64,000 nucleotides of DNA from Pseudomonas sputi (GTDB lineage: Bacteria > Pseudomonadota > Gammaproteobacteria > Pseudomonadales > Pseudomonadaceae), in assembly GCF_021603585.1 (NCBI RefSeq), contig NZ_BQHI01000003.1, positions 186,001 to 250,000 on the forward strand, read 5' to 3'. The number at the start of each line of letters is the position of its first letter. Position 1 is the stretch's first letter. Shown here one piece after another: positions 58,096 to 64,000 of the stretch. The notes under the pieces are model-generated. The model saw only the letters and a program-made list of their open reading frames with translations, ran no database searches and was not told the origin of the DNA. The position numbers and the translations under genes are program-made.

Positions 58096-58321
58096 GTTTT
58101 GCCCACTTAGCCTTCACGGCATCCAGATCAGTAAGATTTCCAGCATCGGCATCAGCAATCCCCTCGCTGATGGCTTGCAGATGCCAAGACTCCGCTTCCA
58201 CATATCTAACCAACGCACGCTTGAGATGGTACTGGCGGTCTCGGTCAGTGGCCGCGGCCAATTGATCCAACTGTTGAGCGAGCAATTCTTCGACGCGGAA
58301 GGATAAAACGGGCGAGGCCAT
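58073..58321 (-). CDS. CopG/ParD-type ribbon-helix-helix antitoxin
   Basis: An 82-residue antitoxin. The N-terminal ribbon-helix-helix (VLSFRVEELLAQQLDQLAAA ... YHLKRALVRYVE, residues 5-45) dimerises and binds DNA. The C-terminal part (DADAGNLTDLDAVKAKWAKR) should wrap the toxin. AGGAG lies just upstream of the ATG at 58319-58321. The pair probably represses its own promoter through the inverted repeat upstream. Confidence 0.88.
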   Translation of the reverse strand: MASPVLSFRVEELLAQQLDQLAAATDRDRQYHLKRALVRYVEAESWHLQAISEGIADADAGNLTDLDAVKAKWAKRAERSTN

Positions 58322-58337
58322 GGAAGATCTCCTGCGT

Positions 58338-58365
58338 GTGTATACGCTGTAAACGACGTAGACAC
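58338..58365 (-). promoter_or_regulatory. Inverted-repeat operator of the toxin-antitoxin pair
   Basis: GTGTATACG (58338-58346) and CGTAGACAC (58357-58365) form 9-base arms with one mismatch and a 10-base spacer, 17 bases upstream of the antitoxin start. The left arm contains a TATAC that could be the -10 on the minus strand, so bound antitoxin would block the promoter. Confidence 0.6.
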
Positions 58366-58472
58366 CCTAGGCCGCAATAACATCGGCGTCAACCAGTCAG
58401 AGTGCGAGGTTGAGGAAAACTCTAGTGGACTTGAACGCGTCTGGAAGACGGGATGTGTTGCGAAATGCTTGG

Positions 58473-58505
58473 TTGATGCCCCGGCGACCTAATCGCCGCC
58501 GGGGC
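58473..58505. terminator. GC-rich hairpin between antitoxin and BRO-N genes
   Basis: GCCCCGGCGA and the complementary TCGCCGCCGGGGC segment form a strong stem just downstream of the BRO-N stop. No clear T run follows on either strand, so termination is plausible but not certain. Confidence 0.5.
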
Positions 58506-58525
58506 AAACCCACTGACTTTCAGAG

Positions 58526-59032
58526 TCAGCCGCAAGAACGCGGCGCTGGATACGGCTGCTGTGCCTGCATCAACTCAGGCATGTCCCGCCATTTCACCCA
58601 GGCCTGTTGTTGCCAGTGCAGCAGCGGCACGGTGACGCCGGCCCAATGCACCGAGCTCAGACTCGGGCAATTTTCCGCTGTTGTTGAGCCGGTTTCCCGC
58701 AGGATGGGAATCACCTCATTGCTCAGCCATTGGCGCAGATTGCGGTTTTCCGGGATGAAATGATGAACCAGCAGCGCATACATTCCGGATTCGCTGACCA
58801 TCGGTGTCTCGACAACTTTGCCGTACTTGCGCAGCCGGACGGTGCGGCGTTGGTCGGGGTCGAGTTTAAGCGTGACGCGTAGGTTCAAGGGATGGCCCAT
58901 CATGCGGCCCAGATCCTGAGCGCAGAACCAGGCTTGATGATCGAGCAGGAGGGCGTGGAGGAAGCGGTTGTGGCGGGTGAAAACCGTAGGGATGAAGTAC
59001 GTCTGGGTTTCAGGTGAATTTGGCGCGTGCAT
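58526..59032 (-). CDS. BRO-N domain protein (phage antirepressor-like)
   Basis: A 168-residue protein whose first 110 residues match the BRO-N domain (TVFTRHNRFLHALLLDHQAW ... CAQDLGRMMGHPLN ... MYALLVHHFIPENRNLRQWL). BRO-N domains occur in phage and prophage antirepressors and in stand-alone bacterial proteins that bind DNA. The last 50 residues are not recognised. The start is the ATG at 59030-59032, or a TTG two codons upstream (59038), which has better GGAG spacing. It is divergent from a structured segment with only about 24 bases between them. Confidence 0.8.
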   Translation of the reverse strand: MHAPNSPETQTYFIPTVFTRHNRFLHALLLDHQAWFCAQDLGRMMGHPLNLRVTLKLDPDQRRTVRLRKYGKVVETPMVSESGMYALLVHHFIPENRNLRQWLSNEVIPILRETGSTTAENCPSLSSVHWAGVTVPLLHWQQQAWVKWRDMPELMQAQQPYPAPRSCG

Positions 59033-59049
59033 AGTCAATTTCTACTCCA

Positions 59050-59370
59050 TGTTGAAATGAGAGCCGCCACTAATCCTTCGACAGATTTGGGTGGCGAACC
59101 GTGCGGCGTTCGAAGTCGGAACATTCTCGATCAACATGGAAGCCGAGAGGCCCGCGCCACACGGTCCGCCATAACGCGAATCCGAAAGGCAAAAAAGCCT
59201 CGGTTTCTATGGAGGACGCAGTTGCGCCATGTTGATGATGTACCGGCTTCGACCCCGGGCCGCTGATGGGGCAGCGACGGGATAAAGCCTATCGGTCAGG
59301 CGCTAGCGGCGCCCAGTCTACGCTGTGGACGCGTAGCGTAGGAAATGTGGCTTCTTCTTGAAGTCTGTAT
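59050..59370 (+). other. Structured, conserved-looking segment of uncertain coding status
   Basis: A 69-codon frame (59057-59266, MRAATNPSTDLGGEP...) is open, but a second plus-strand frame covering its last third (ending MEDAVAPC at about 59235) is open as well, and both look familiar from other pseudomonads as short predicted proteins. Several stems are present: CCGAAAGGC with GCCTCGG around A6 (59183-59206), CGCTG with CAGCG near 59262-59276, and CTACGC with GCGTAG near 59318-59336. An RNA or DNA-level element is at least as likely as a protein. Its partner is the divergent BRO-N gene. Confidence 0.4.
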
Positions 59371-59534
59371 CTGTAGGAAATGCCTGTTTTTGTATGGCCG
59401 TCAGCCAGACTACACCTGAAGCGTGATTTTTCCTTTATGAATCTCCGGCATCCCCCAGGGTGGGCGGCAGCTCAAAGGATTCTTCCGAAGGTGGGGAAGA
59501 TCTACGTAGCGGCGCTAACCTGGAAGTGAACTCA

Positions 59535-60092
59535 ATGACGACTGTATTTATTGCTGGCTCTATCAATATCAAGAACCTTGATCCGAAGGTTAAGGAGCGT
59601 ATCAGTAATATCGTTGCGTCTGAATTTGAGGTGGTCGTTGGTGATGCGGGTGGCGCCGATACCTCCATTCAGGAATATCTGCTGAGTCTTGAACGATCCA
59701 GAACCACTGTGTTCTGTAGCGGTCCAGCGCCGCGGAACAACCTCGGACAGTGGCCCGCCAGAACAGTGGACTCCAAACACTCCAAAGGATCGAGGGCCTT
59801 CTTCACCGAGAAAGACGTGGTGATGGCCGAAGCCGCTGACTACGGCTTGATGATATGGGATGCGAAGAGCACCGGAACGCTCAGCAACGTCATAGAACTG
59901 CTGTCGAGAAAGAAGAAGTCCCTTGTCTTCGTCAACAAGGAGAAGGAATTCAAAGTGGTGGGAGACGTCAATCAGCTCGAAGAGTTGATTGCATTCATGT
60001 CTGACCACGCCAAGCAAAAAGCCAACGAAAAAATCAAATTGTTCGATCGTATTTCCTCGCTGAAATACGATCAGTCCGAGCTTTTCTTTTGA
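59535..60092 (+). CDS. SLOG-fold nucleotide-sensing-like protein
   Basis: A 185-residue protein. FIAGSINIKNLD (residues 5-16), GDAGGADTSIQ (36-46) and MIWDAKSTGTLSN (106-118) match the pattern of SLOG/DUF2493 Rossmann-like domains, which bind NAD-derived or other signalling nucleotides and are common in stress and phage-defence systems. The C-terminal 35 residues are lysine-rich and helical. Base composition is visibly lower in GC than in neighbours, suggesting transfer. The ATG at 59535 has GGAAG 8 bases upstream. It has no adjacent effector gene and is closed by a terminator. Confidence 0.7.
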   Translation: MTTVFIAGSINIKNLDPKVKERISNIVASEFEVVVGDAGGADTSIQEYLLSLERSRTTVFCSGPAPRNNLGQWPARTVDSKHSKGSRAFFTEKDVVMAEAADYGLMIWDAKSTGTLSNVIELLSRKKKSLVFVNKEKEFKVVGDVNQLEELIAFMSDHAKQKANEKIKLFDRISSLKYDQSELFF

Positions 60093-60115
60093 TGTTTTGC
60101 GTCGGCTTTCTTGAA

Positions 60116-60140
60116 CCCCGGCACTCTATCGGTGCCGGGG
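60116..60140. terminator. Terminator between the SLOG gene and the permease gene
   Basis: A perfect 9-bp stem, CCCCGGCAC with GTGCCGGGG, surrounds a TCTATCG loop between two convergent stops. T-rich stretches lie a few bases away on both sides. Confidence 0.8.
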
Positions 60141-60150
60141 CCAAACGCTT

Positions 60151-61635
60151 TTAGCGACCCACCTTCCAAGCATCCCCAGCCGGCGCCTTCCCATGGTCAT
60201 ACGGCTTGCCAATCCACATGTAAATCAACCCCAGCCCAATCACGATCGCCGTGCTCAGCACCATCGCGTAGTTGATGTACCACGCTGCATCCGGCGTACG
60301 TGGCCAGGCCATGTTGATGATTGCGCCGACGCCGTACACCAGCGCGCCGATGTTCACCGGCCAGCCCCAGGCGCCGAGGGTGAATTTGCCGCTCGGTTTC
60401 CAGCCTTTGCTGCGGGCGTACAGGGCGGCGAGGACGATCATCTGGAACGCTAGGTAAATGCCGATGGCGGCGAAGCTGACGATGGTGGCCACGGCGTCTT
60501 GCAGGAAGAAGCCGAGGGCGATGATCAGGCCGGGCAGGACGCCGGACACGAACAGTGCAGCAACCGGCACCTGGGTCGTGGGAGAAATCTTTTTCAGCAG
60601 TCGGCTGCCGATGACCATTTCATCGCGAGCGTAGGAGTACAGCAGACGACTCGCCGCCGCTTGCAGGCTGATGACGCAGGAGATGAAGGAAATCATCACC
60701 ACGCCCATCACCACTTTCGAACCGACCGGGCCGAAGGCGTTGTTGAGGATGGTGGTGACCGGGTCCTTATCGGTGCCGTTGATCACCGCTTGCATGTCCG
60801 GCACGGCGAGGATCAGCGCCAGGCAAGCGAACATCGCCGCGATGCCGCCGATGTAGATGGTCATGCGCATGGCCACCGGGATTTTTGCGCTCGGGTTCGG
60901 GGTTTCTTCGGCCACGTCGCCGCAGGCTTCGAAGCCGTAGTAGAGGAACATCCCCGCCAACGACGCGGTGAGGAACGCCGGCAGGTAAGAGCCGTCGACG
61001 CTGATATCGAAGGTGTTGAACAGCACGCTGATCGGCTGGTGACGCTCGAAGATCAGCAGGTACACGCCGACGATCACCGCGCCCACCAGTTCGCAGAGGA
61101 AGCCGAACATGGCGATCCGCGCCAGCACTTGGGTGCCGCTGAGATTCACCAGGGTGGCGAACAGCGTCAGCACCAGGGCAATGACGATGTTGGTGTTGTT
61201 GCTCGGCTCAAAACCGAGCATGGCCGCGAGGTACGGGCCCGCGCCGACCGCCACGGCAGCGATGGTCACGCACAGGGCGATGGAATAGATCCAGCCGACC
61301 ATCCACGCCCATTTCTTGCCGACCAACCGCCGCGCCCACGGATAAACACCCCCGGAAATCGGGAACTGCGACACCACTTCGCCGAAAATCAGGCACACCA
61401 GCAATTGCCCGCAACCGACCAGCAAATAGGCCCAGAACATCGGTGGTCCGCCGGCGGCCAGGCACAGGCCGAACAGGGTATAAACCCCTACGACCGGTGA
61501 CAGATAAGTGAAGCCCAATGCGAAGTTTTCCCACAGGCTCATGCTGCGGTTGAAGTTGGAGGTGTAGCCCAGTTGGCGCAGTTGTTCGGCATCGCTGTCG
61601 GCAACGGCGGCTGAGAGATCGGGTGATGCACTCAT
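60151..61635 (-). CDS. APC-superfamily amino-acid/polyamine permease
   Basis: A 494-residue, 12-helix permease. The family start SMSLWENFALGFTYLSPVVGVYTLF, given here only by its first helix region at residues 30-55, is followed by QFPISGGVYPWARRLVG and the helix 6 region GFEACGDVAEETPNPSAKIP. It fits the GABA/choline-type amino-acid transporter group of the APC family. It lies downstream of the gamma-aminobutyraldehyde dehydrogenase gene, so GABA, putrescine or a related amine is the likely substrate. The 168-base gap between them contains a hairpin. Confidence 0.85.
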   Translation of the reverse strand: MSASPDLSAAVADSDAEQLRQLGYTSNFNRSMSLWENFALGFTYLSPVVGVYTLFGLCLAAGGPPMFWAYLLVGCGQLLVCLIFGEVVSQFPISGGVYPWARRLVGKKWAWMVGWIYSIALCVTIAAVAVGAGPYLAAMLGFEPSNNTNIVIALVLTLFATLVNLSGTQVLARIAMFGFLCELVGAVIVGVYLLIFERHQPISVLFNTFDISVDGSYLPAFLTASLAGMFLYYGFEACGDVAEETPNPSAKIPVAMRMTIYIGGIAAMFACLALILAVPDMQAVINGTDKDPVTTILNNAFGPVGSKVVMGVVMISFISCVISLQAAASRLLYSYARDEMVIGSRLLKKISPTTQVPVAALFVSGVLPGLIIALGFFLQDAVATIVSFAAIGIYLAFQMIVLAALYARSKGWKPSGKFTLGAWGWPVNIGALVYGVGAIINMAWPRTPDAAWYINYAMVLSTAIVIGLGLIYMWIGKPYDHGKAPAGDAWKVGR

Positions 61636-61775
61636 GTGTGTTTGCTCCGTGAAATCGGCAGATTTCGGATGGCCGAAGCCGTGGCGGTGCCGTGAAGGCG
61701 CCGCCCGGATCGGTAGTTATTGTTTTGAATGCCTGGTGGTGCGTAATGCCGGTTTCCTTCCTGAAACCGAGGTGA

Positions 61776-61800
61776 CGCCATCGCCAGCCTGCTGGCGATG
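61776..61800. repeat. Hairpin between dehydrogenase and permease genes
   Basis: CATCGCCAGC pairs with GCTGGCGATG around a CT pair. It resembles a half REP. It lies 3 bases beyond the dehydrogenase stop and may reduce read-through into the permease gene. Confidence 0.6.
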
Positions 61801-61803
61801 CTT

Positions 61804-63228
61804 TTAGTGCTTGAACATCACATGCCGAACCGTGGTGTAGTCCTCCAGCCCGTACATGGACATGTCCTTGCCGTAACCGGACAGTTTCTGACCGCCGTGG
61901 GGCATTTCGCTGACAAGCATGAAGTGCGTGTTCACCCAGGTGCAGCCGTACTGCAAACGGGCGGACAGGCGATGGGCGCGCCCGACATCCGTCGTCCACA
62001 CCGAGGACGCCAGGCCGTAGTCCGAATCGTTGGCCCACTCCAGCGCCTGAGCCTCATCGGTGAATTTGGTCACCGACACCACCGGCCCGAACACTTCGCG
62101 ACGGACGATTTCGTCATCCTGCTGCGCGTCGGCCAGCACCGTCGGTTCGAAGAAGAAACCATTGCCTTCGACAGCTTTACCGCCAGTGATCAAGCGAATG
62201 TGCGGTTGCGCCACGGCGCGTTCGACAAACCCGGCCACGCGGTCGCGATGCTGGGCGGTGATCAGCGGCCCGAGTTCGGTCGACGGATCATCCTGCAAGC
62301 CGTACTTGATGCTGCTGACCGCTGCGCCGAGCTTCTCGACGAACTGGTCGTAGATGCCTTGCTGGGCATAGATCCGGCACGCGGCGGTGCAGTCCTGACC
62401 GGCGTTGTAGAAGCCGAAGGTGCGAATGCCTTCGACCGCCGCGTCGATGTCGGCGTCGTCGAAGATGATCACCGGAGCCTTGCCGCCCAGTTCCATGTGC
62501 ATGCGTTTGACGCTGTCAGCGGTGCTGGAAATGATGTTCGAACCGGTGGCGATAGAGCCGGTCAGCGAGACCATGCGCACTTTCGGATGGGTCACCAGCG
62601 GACTGCCCACGCTCGGCCCACGCCCGAACACCAGATTGAGTACACCGGCCGGGAAAATATCCGACGCCAGTTCGGCCAGACGCAACGCGGTCAGCGGGGT
62701 TTGTTCCGACGGCTTGAGCACCACGGTATTACCGGCGGCGAGGGCCGGGGCGATTTTCCAGGCGACCATCATCAGCGGGTAGTTCCACGGCGCAATGGAG
62801 GCGATCACGCCCACCGGGTCGCGGCGGATCATCGAGGTGTGGCCGGGCAGGTATTCGCCGCCGGCCGAACCGCTCATGCAACGGCTGGCGCCAGCGAAGA
62901 AACGGAACACGTCGGCGATCGCCGGAATCTCGTCGTTCAGCGCGGCGCTGTAGGGTTTGCCGCAGTTGTCCGATTCCAGTTTCGCCAGCTCTTCGCCGTG
63001 GGCTTCGATGGCGTCGGCGAGTTTGAGCAGCAACAGCGAACGATCCTTCGGCGTGGTCTGCGACCATTCGGCGAAGGCACTGTCGGCGGCGCGCACGGCG
63101 GCATCGACCTGGGCCTCGGTGGCTTCGTTGATTTCCACCAGCACTTCGCCCCGCGCCGGGTTGAGCACCGGTTGCGCCGGGCCTTCGCCGTTGACCAGTT
63201 GGCCGTTGATCAAGAGTTTGGTTTGCAT
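61804..63228 (-). CDS. patD: Gamma-aminobutyraldehyde dehydrogenase
   Basis: A 474-residue NAD-dependent aldehyde dehydrogenase that oxidises 4-aminobutanal to GABA in putrescine breakdown. The ALDH marks are complete: [10 protein letters not shown], the NAD loop [22 protein letters not shown] with the general-base Glu, and [10 protein letters not shown] with the catalytic Cys (near residue 280). It lies directly downstream of a ydcV-like permease gene, matching the E. coli ydcSTUVW order in which YdcW is PatD. This context supports the substrate call. Confidence 0.88.
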   Translation of the reverse strand: MQTKLLINGQLVNGEGPAQPVLNPARGEVLVEINEATEAQVDAAVRAADSAFAEWSQTTPKDRSLLLLKLADAIEAHGEELAKLESDNCGKPYSAALNDEIPAIADVFRFFAGASRCMSGSAGGEYLPGHTSMIRRDPVGVIASIAPWNYPLMMVAWKIAPALAAGNTVVLKPSEQTPLTALRLAELASDIFPAGVLNLVFGRGPSVGSPLVTHPKVRMVSLTGSIATGSNIISSTADSVKRMHMELGGKAPVIIFDDADIDAAVEGIRTFGFYNAGQDCTAACRIYAQQGIYDQFVEKLGAAVSSIKYGLQDDPSTELGPLITAQHRDRVAGFVERAVAQPHIRLITGGKAVEGNGFFFEPTVLADAQQDDEIVRREVFGPVVSVTKFTDEAQALEWANDSDYGLASSVWTTDVGRAHRLSARLQYGCTWVNTHFMLVSEMPHGGQKLSGYGKDMSMYGLEDYTTVRHVMFKH

Positions 63229-63278
63229 GTTGTTGTCCTCTTTCTACTGCAAATTCAGGGTGGGAAAGATCAGGGAAA

Positions 63279-64000
63279 TCATTTGCCGCCGCTGCCCGCG
63301 ACGCTCTCGCCACCCCGGGTCAGGTAGTAGGCGCCAAGGATCGGCAGCATGGTCACGAACATCACCAGCATCGCCACGACGTTGGTCACTGGCACATCCC
63401 GTGGGCGGCTCAGTTGATTGAGCAACCACAGCGGCAAGGTGCGCTCATGGCCGGCGGTGAAAGTGGTGACGATGATTTCGTCGAACGACAGCGCAAACGC
63501 GAGCATGCCGCCGGCAAGCAAAGCCGAGCCAAGGTTGGGCAGGATGATGTAGCGGAAGGTCTGCCAGCCGTCGGCGCCGAGATCCATCGACGCCTCGATC
63601 AGGCTGTGCGAGGTACGGCGCAGACGGGCGATGACGTTGTTGTAGACGATCACCACACAGAAGGTCGCGTGGCCGACGATGATGGTGAACATTCCCGGCT
63701 CGATCCCCAGCGTCTTGAAGGTCGCCAGCAGCGCGATCCCGGTGATGATCCCCGGCAGTGCAATGGGCAGGATCAGCATCAGCGAAATGCCCTGTTTGCC
63801 GAAGAAGTCCCGACGGTACAGCGCCGCCGAAGCGAGGGTGCCGAGCACCATGGCAATCAGCGTGGCGATGGCCGCGATCTGCAACGACAGCTTGATCGCT
63901 TCCAGCACGTCCGGCCGCGAAAACGCCACGCTGAACCAGTGCAGCGTGAAGCCTTTCGGTGGAAAGCTGAACGCCGCGTCTTCGGTGTTGAAGGCGTAAA
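63279..64000 (-). CDS. ydcV: Polyamine ABC transporter permease (YdcV/PotC type), start cut by window
   Basis: At least 239 residues of an inner-membrane permease of the spermidine/putrescine ABC family. About five helices are visible ([40 protein letters not shown]). The EAA loop that contacts the ATPase reads [20 protein letters not shown]. The frame stays open to the window edge with [13 protein letters not shown], so the true start lies beyond 64000. The remaining operon genes (ydcS, T, U) are expected to the right. Confidence 0.9.
   Translation of the reverse strand, partial: YAFNTEDAAFSFPPKGFTLHWFSVAFSRPDVLEAIKLSLQIAAIATLIAMVLGTLASAALYRRDFFGKQGISLMLILPIALPGIITGIALLATFKTLGIEPGMFTIIVGHATFCVVIVYNNVIARLRRTSHSLIEASMDLGADGWQTFRYIILPNLGSALLAGGMLAFALSFDEIIVTTFTAGHERTLPLWLLNQLSRPRDVPVTNVVAMLVMFVTMLPILGAYYLTRGGESVAGSGGK

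Noticed and set aside
59225-59275. tRNA-like T-arm (CTTCGACCCCGGG)
   Set aside because: No matching acceptor stem, anticodon arm or D arm could be built around it, so it is neither a tRNA nor a tmRNA.

Overview
The window is a high-GC chromosomal segment of a fluorescent-group Pseudomonas. Evidence for this is the many near-identical Pseudomonas housekeeping proteins (ValS, PepA, PurL, Ffh, MltF, the NagE/NagF phosphotransferase pair), REP palindromes built on the GTGGGAGC core, a DUF3509 gene and PurT. Gene order from mltF/purL through recJ closely follows what I remember of the P. aeruginosa PA3764-PA3723 stretch, read in the opposite direction. No rRNA, tRNA, CRISPR array, transposase or integrase was seen.

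Layout. (1) 1-6777: valS (3' end cut by the window), a small acidic protein, holC and pepA on the minus strand, then divergent lptF-lptG. (2) 6809-13001: lepA-lepB-rnc-era-recO-pdxJ, a translation, secretion, RNA-processing and vitamin B6 block. In P. aeruginosa this block lies elsewhere (behind mucD), so its edges here look like rearrangement junctions. (3) 13055-19014: mltF, purL, yqfO. (4) 19015-19713: a repeat-rich gap with a GGGTTT array and a 16-bp inverted repeat. (5) 19714-26873: a complete N-acetylglucosamine regulon on the minus strand (nagR, nagA, SIS-type nagB, nagF, nagE) with a double TGGTATT operator in front of nagR. (6) 27204-41590: L,D-transpeptidase, two Nudix hydrolases, gamma-carbonic anhydrase, DUF1289, VUT transporter, purT, MHS transporter, CorB-type protein, a CcsA-like protein, ffh, rpsP-rimM-trmD-rplS, a thioesterase and a cation/proton antiporter. 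(7) 41698-46382: xerD, dsbC, hom, thrC. (8) 46502-49999: an accessory signalling patch with a BvgS-like sensor that stops after its PAS domain, a stand-alone receiver lacking every phosphorylation hallmark, DUF3509, a candidate small RNA and a periplasmic binding protein. (9) 49926-57178: CaiB-type CoA transferase, yaeQ, recJ, an old-yellow-enzyme reductase, a GNAT acetyltransferase and opgD. (10) 57536-60140: an accessory island with a leader-plus-small-protein unit, a ParD/ParE-type toxin-antitoxin pair, a BRO-N protein, a structured conserved-looking intergenic segment and a lower-GC SLOG-fold protein. (11) 60151-64000: amino-acid permease, gamma-aminobutyraldehyde dehydrogenase and the start-proximal part of a polyamine ABC operon (ydcV-like, cut by the window).

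How the genes work together. NagE/NagF import and phosphorylate GlcNAc, NagA and the SIS deaminase convert it to fructose-6-phosphate, and NagR senses the pathway. RpsP-RimM-TrmD-RplS and Ffh serve ribosome maturation and protein targeting. Hom and ThrC make threonine from aspartate semialdehyde. The ydcV-patD pair takes up and oxidises putrescine-derived aldehyde. The parts most likely to hold undescribed biology are regions 8 and 10.
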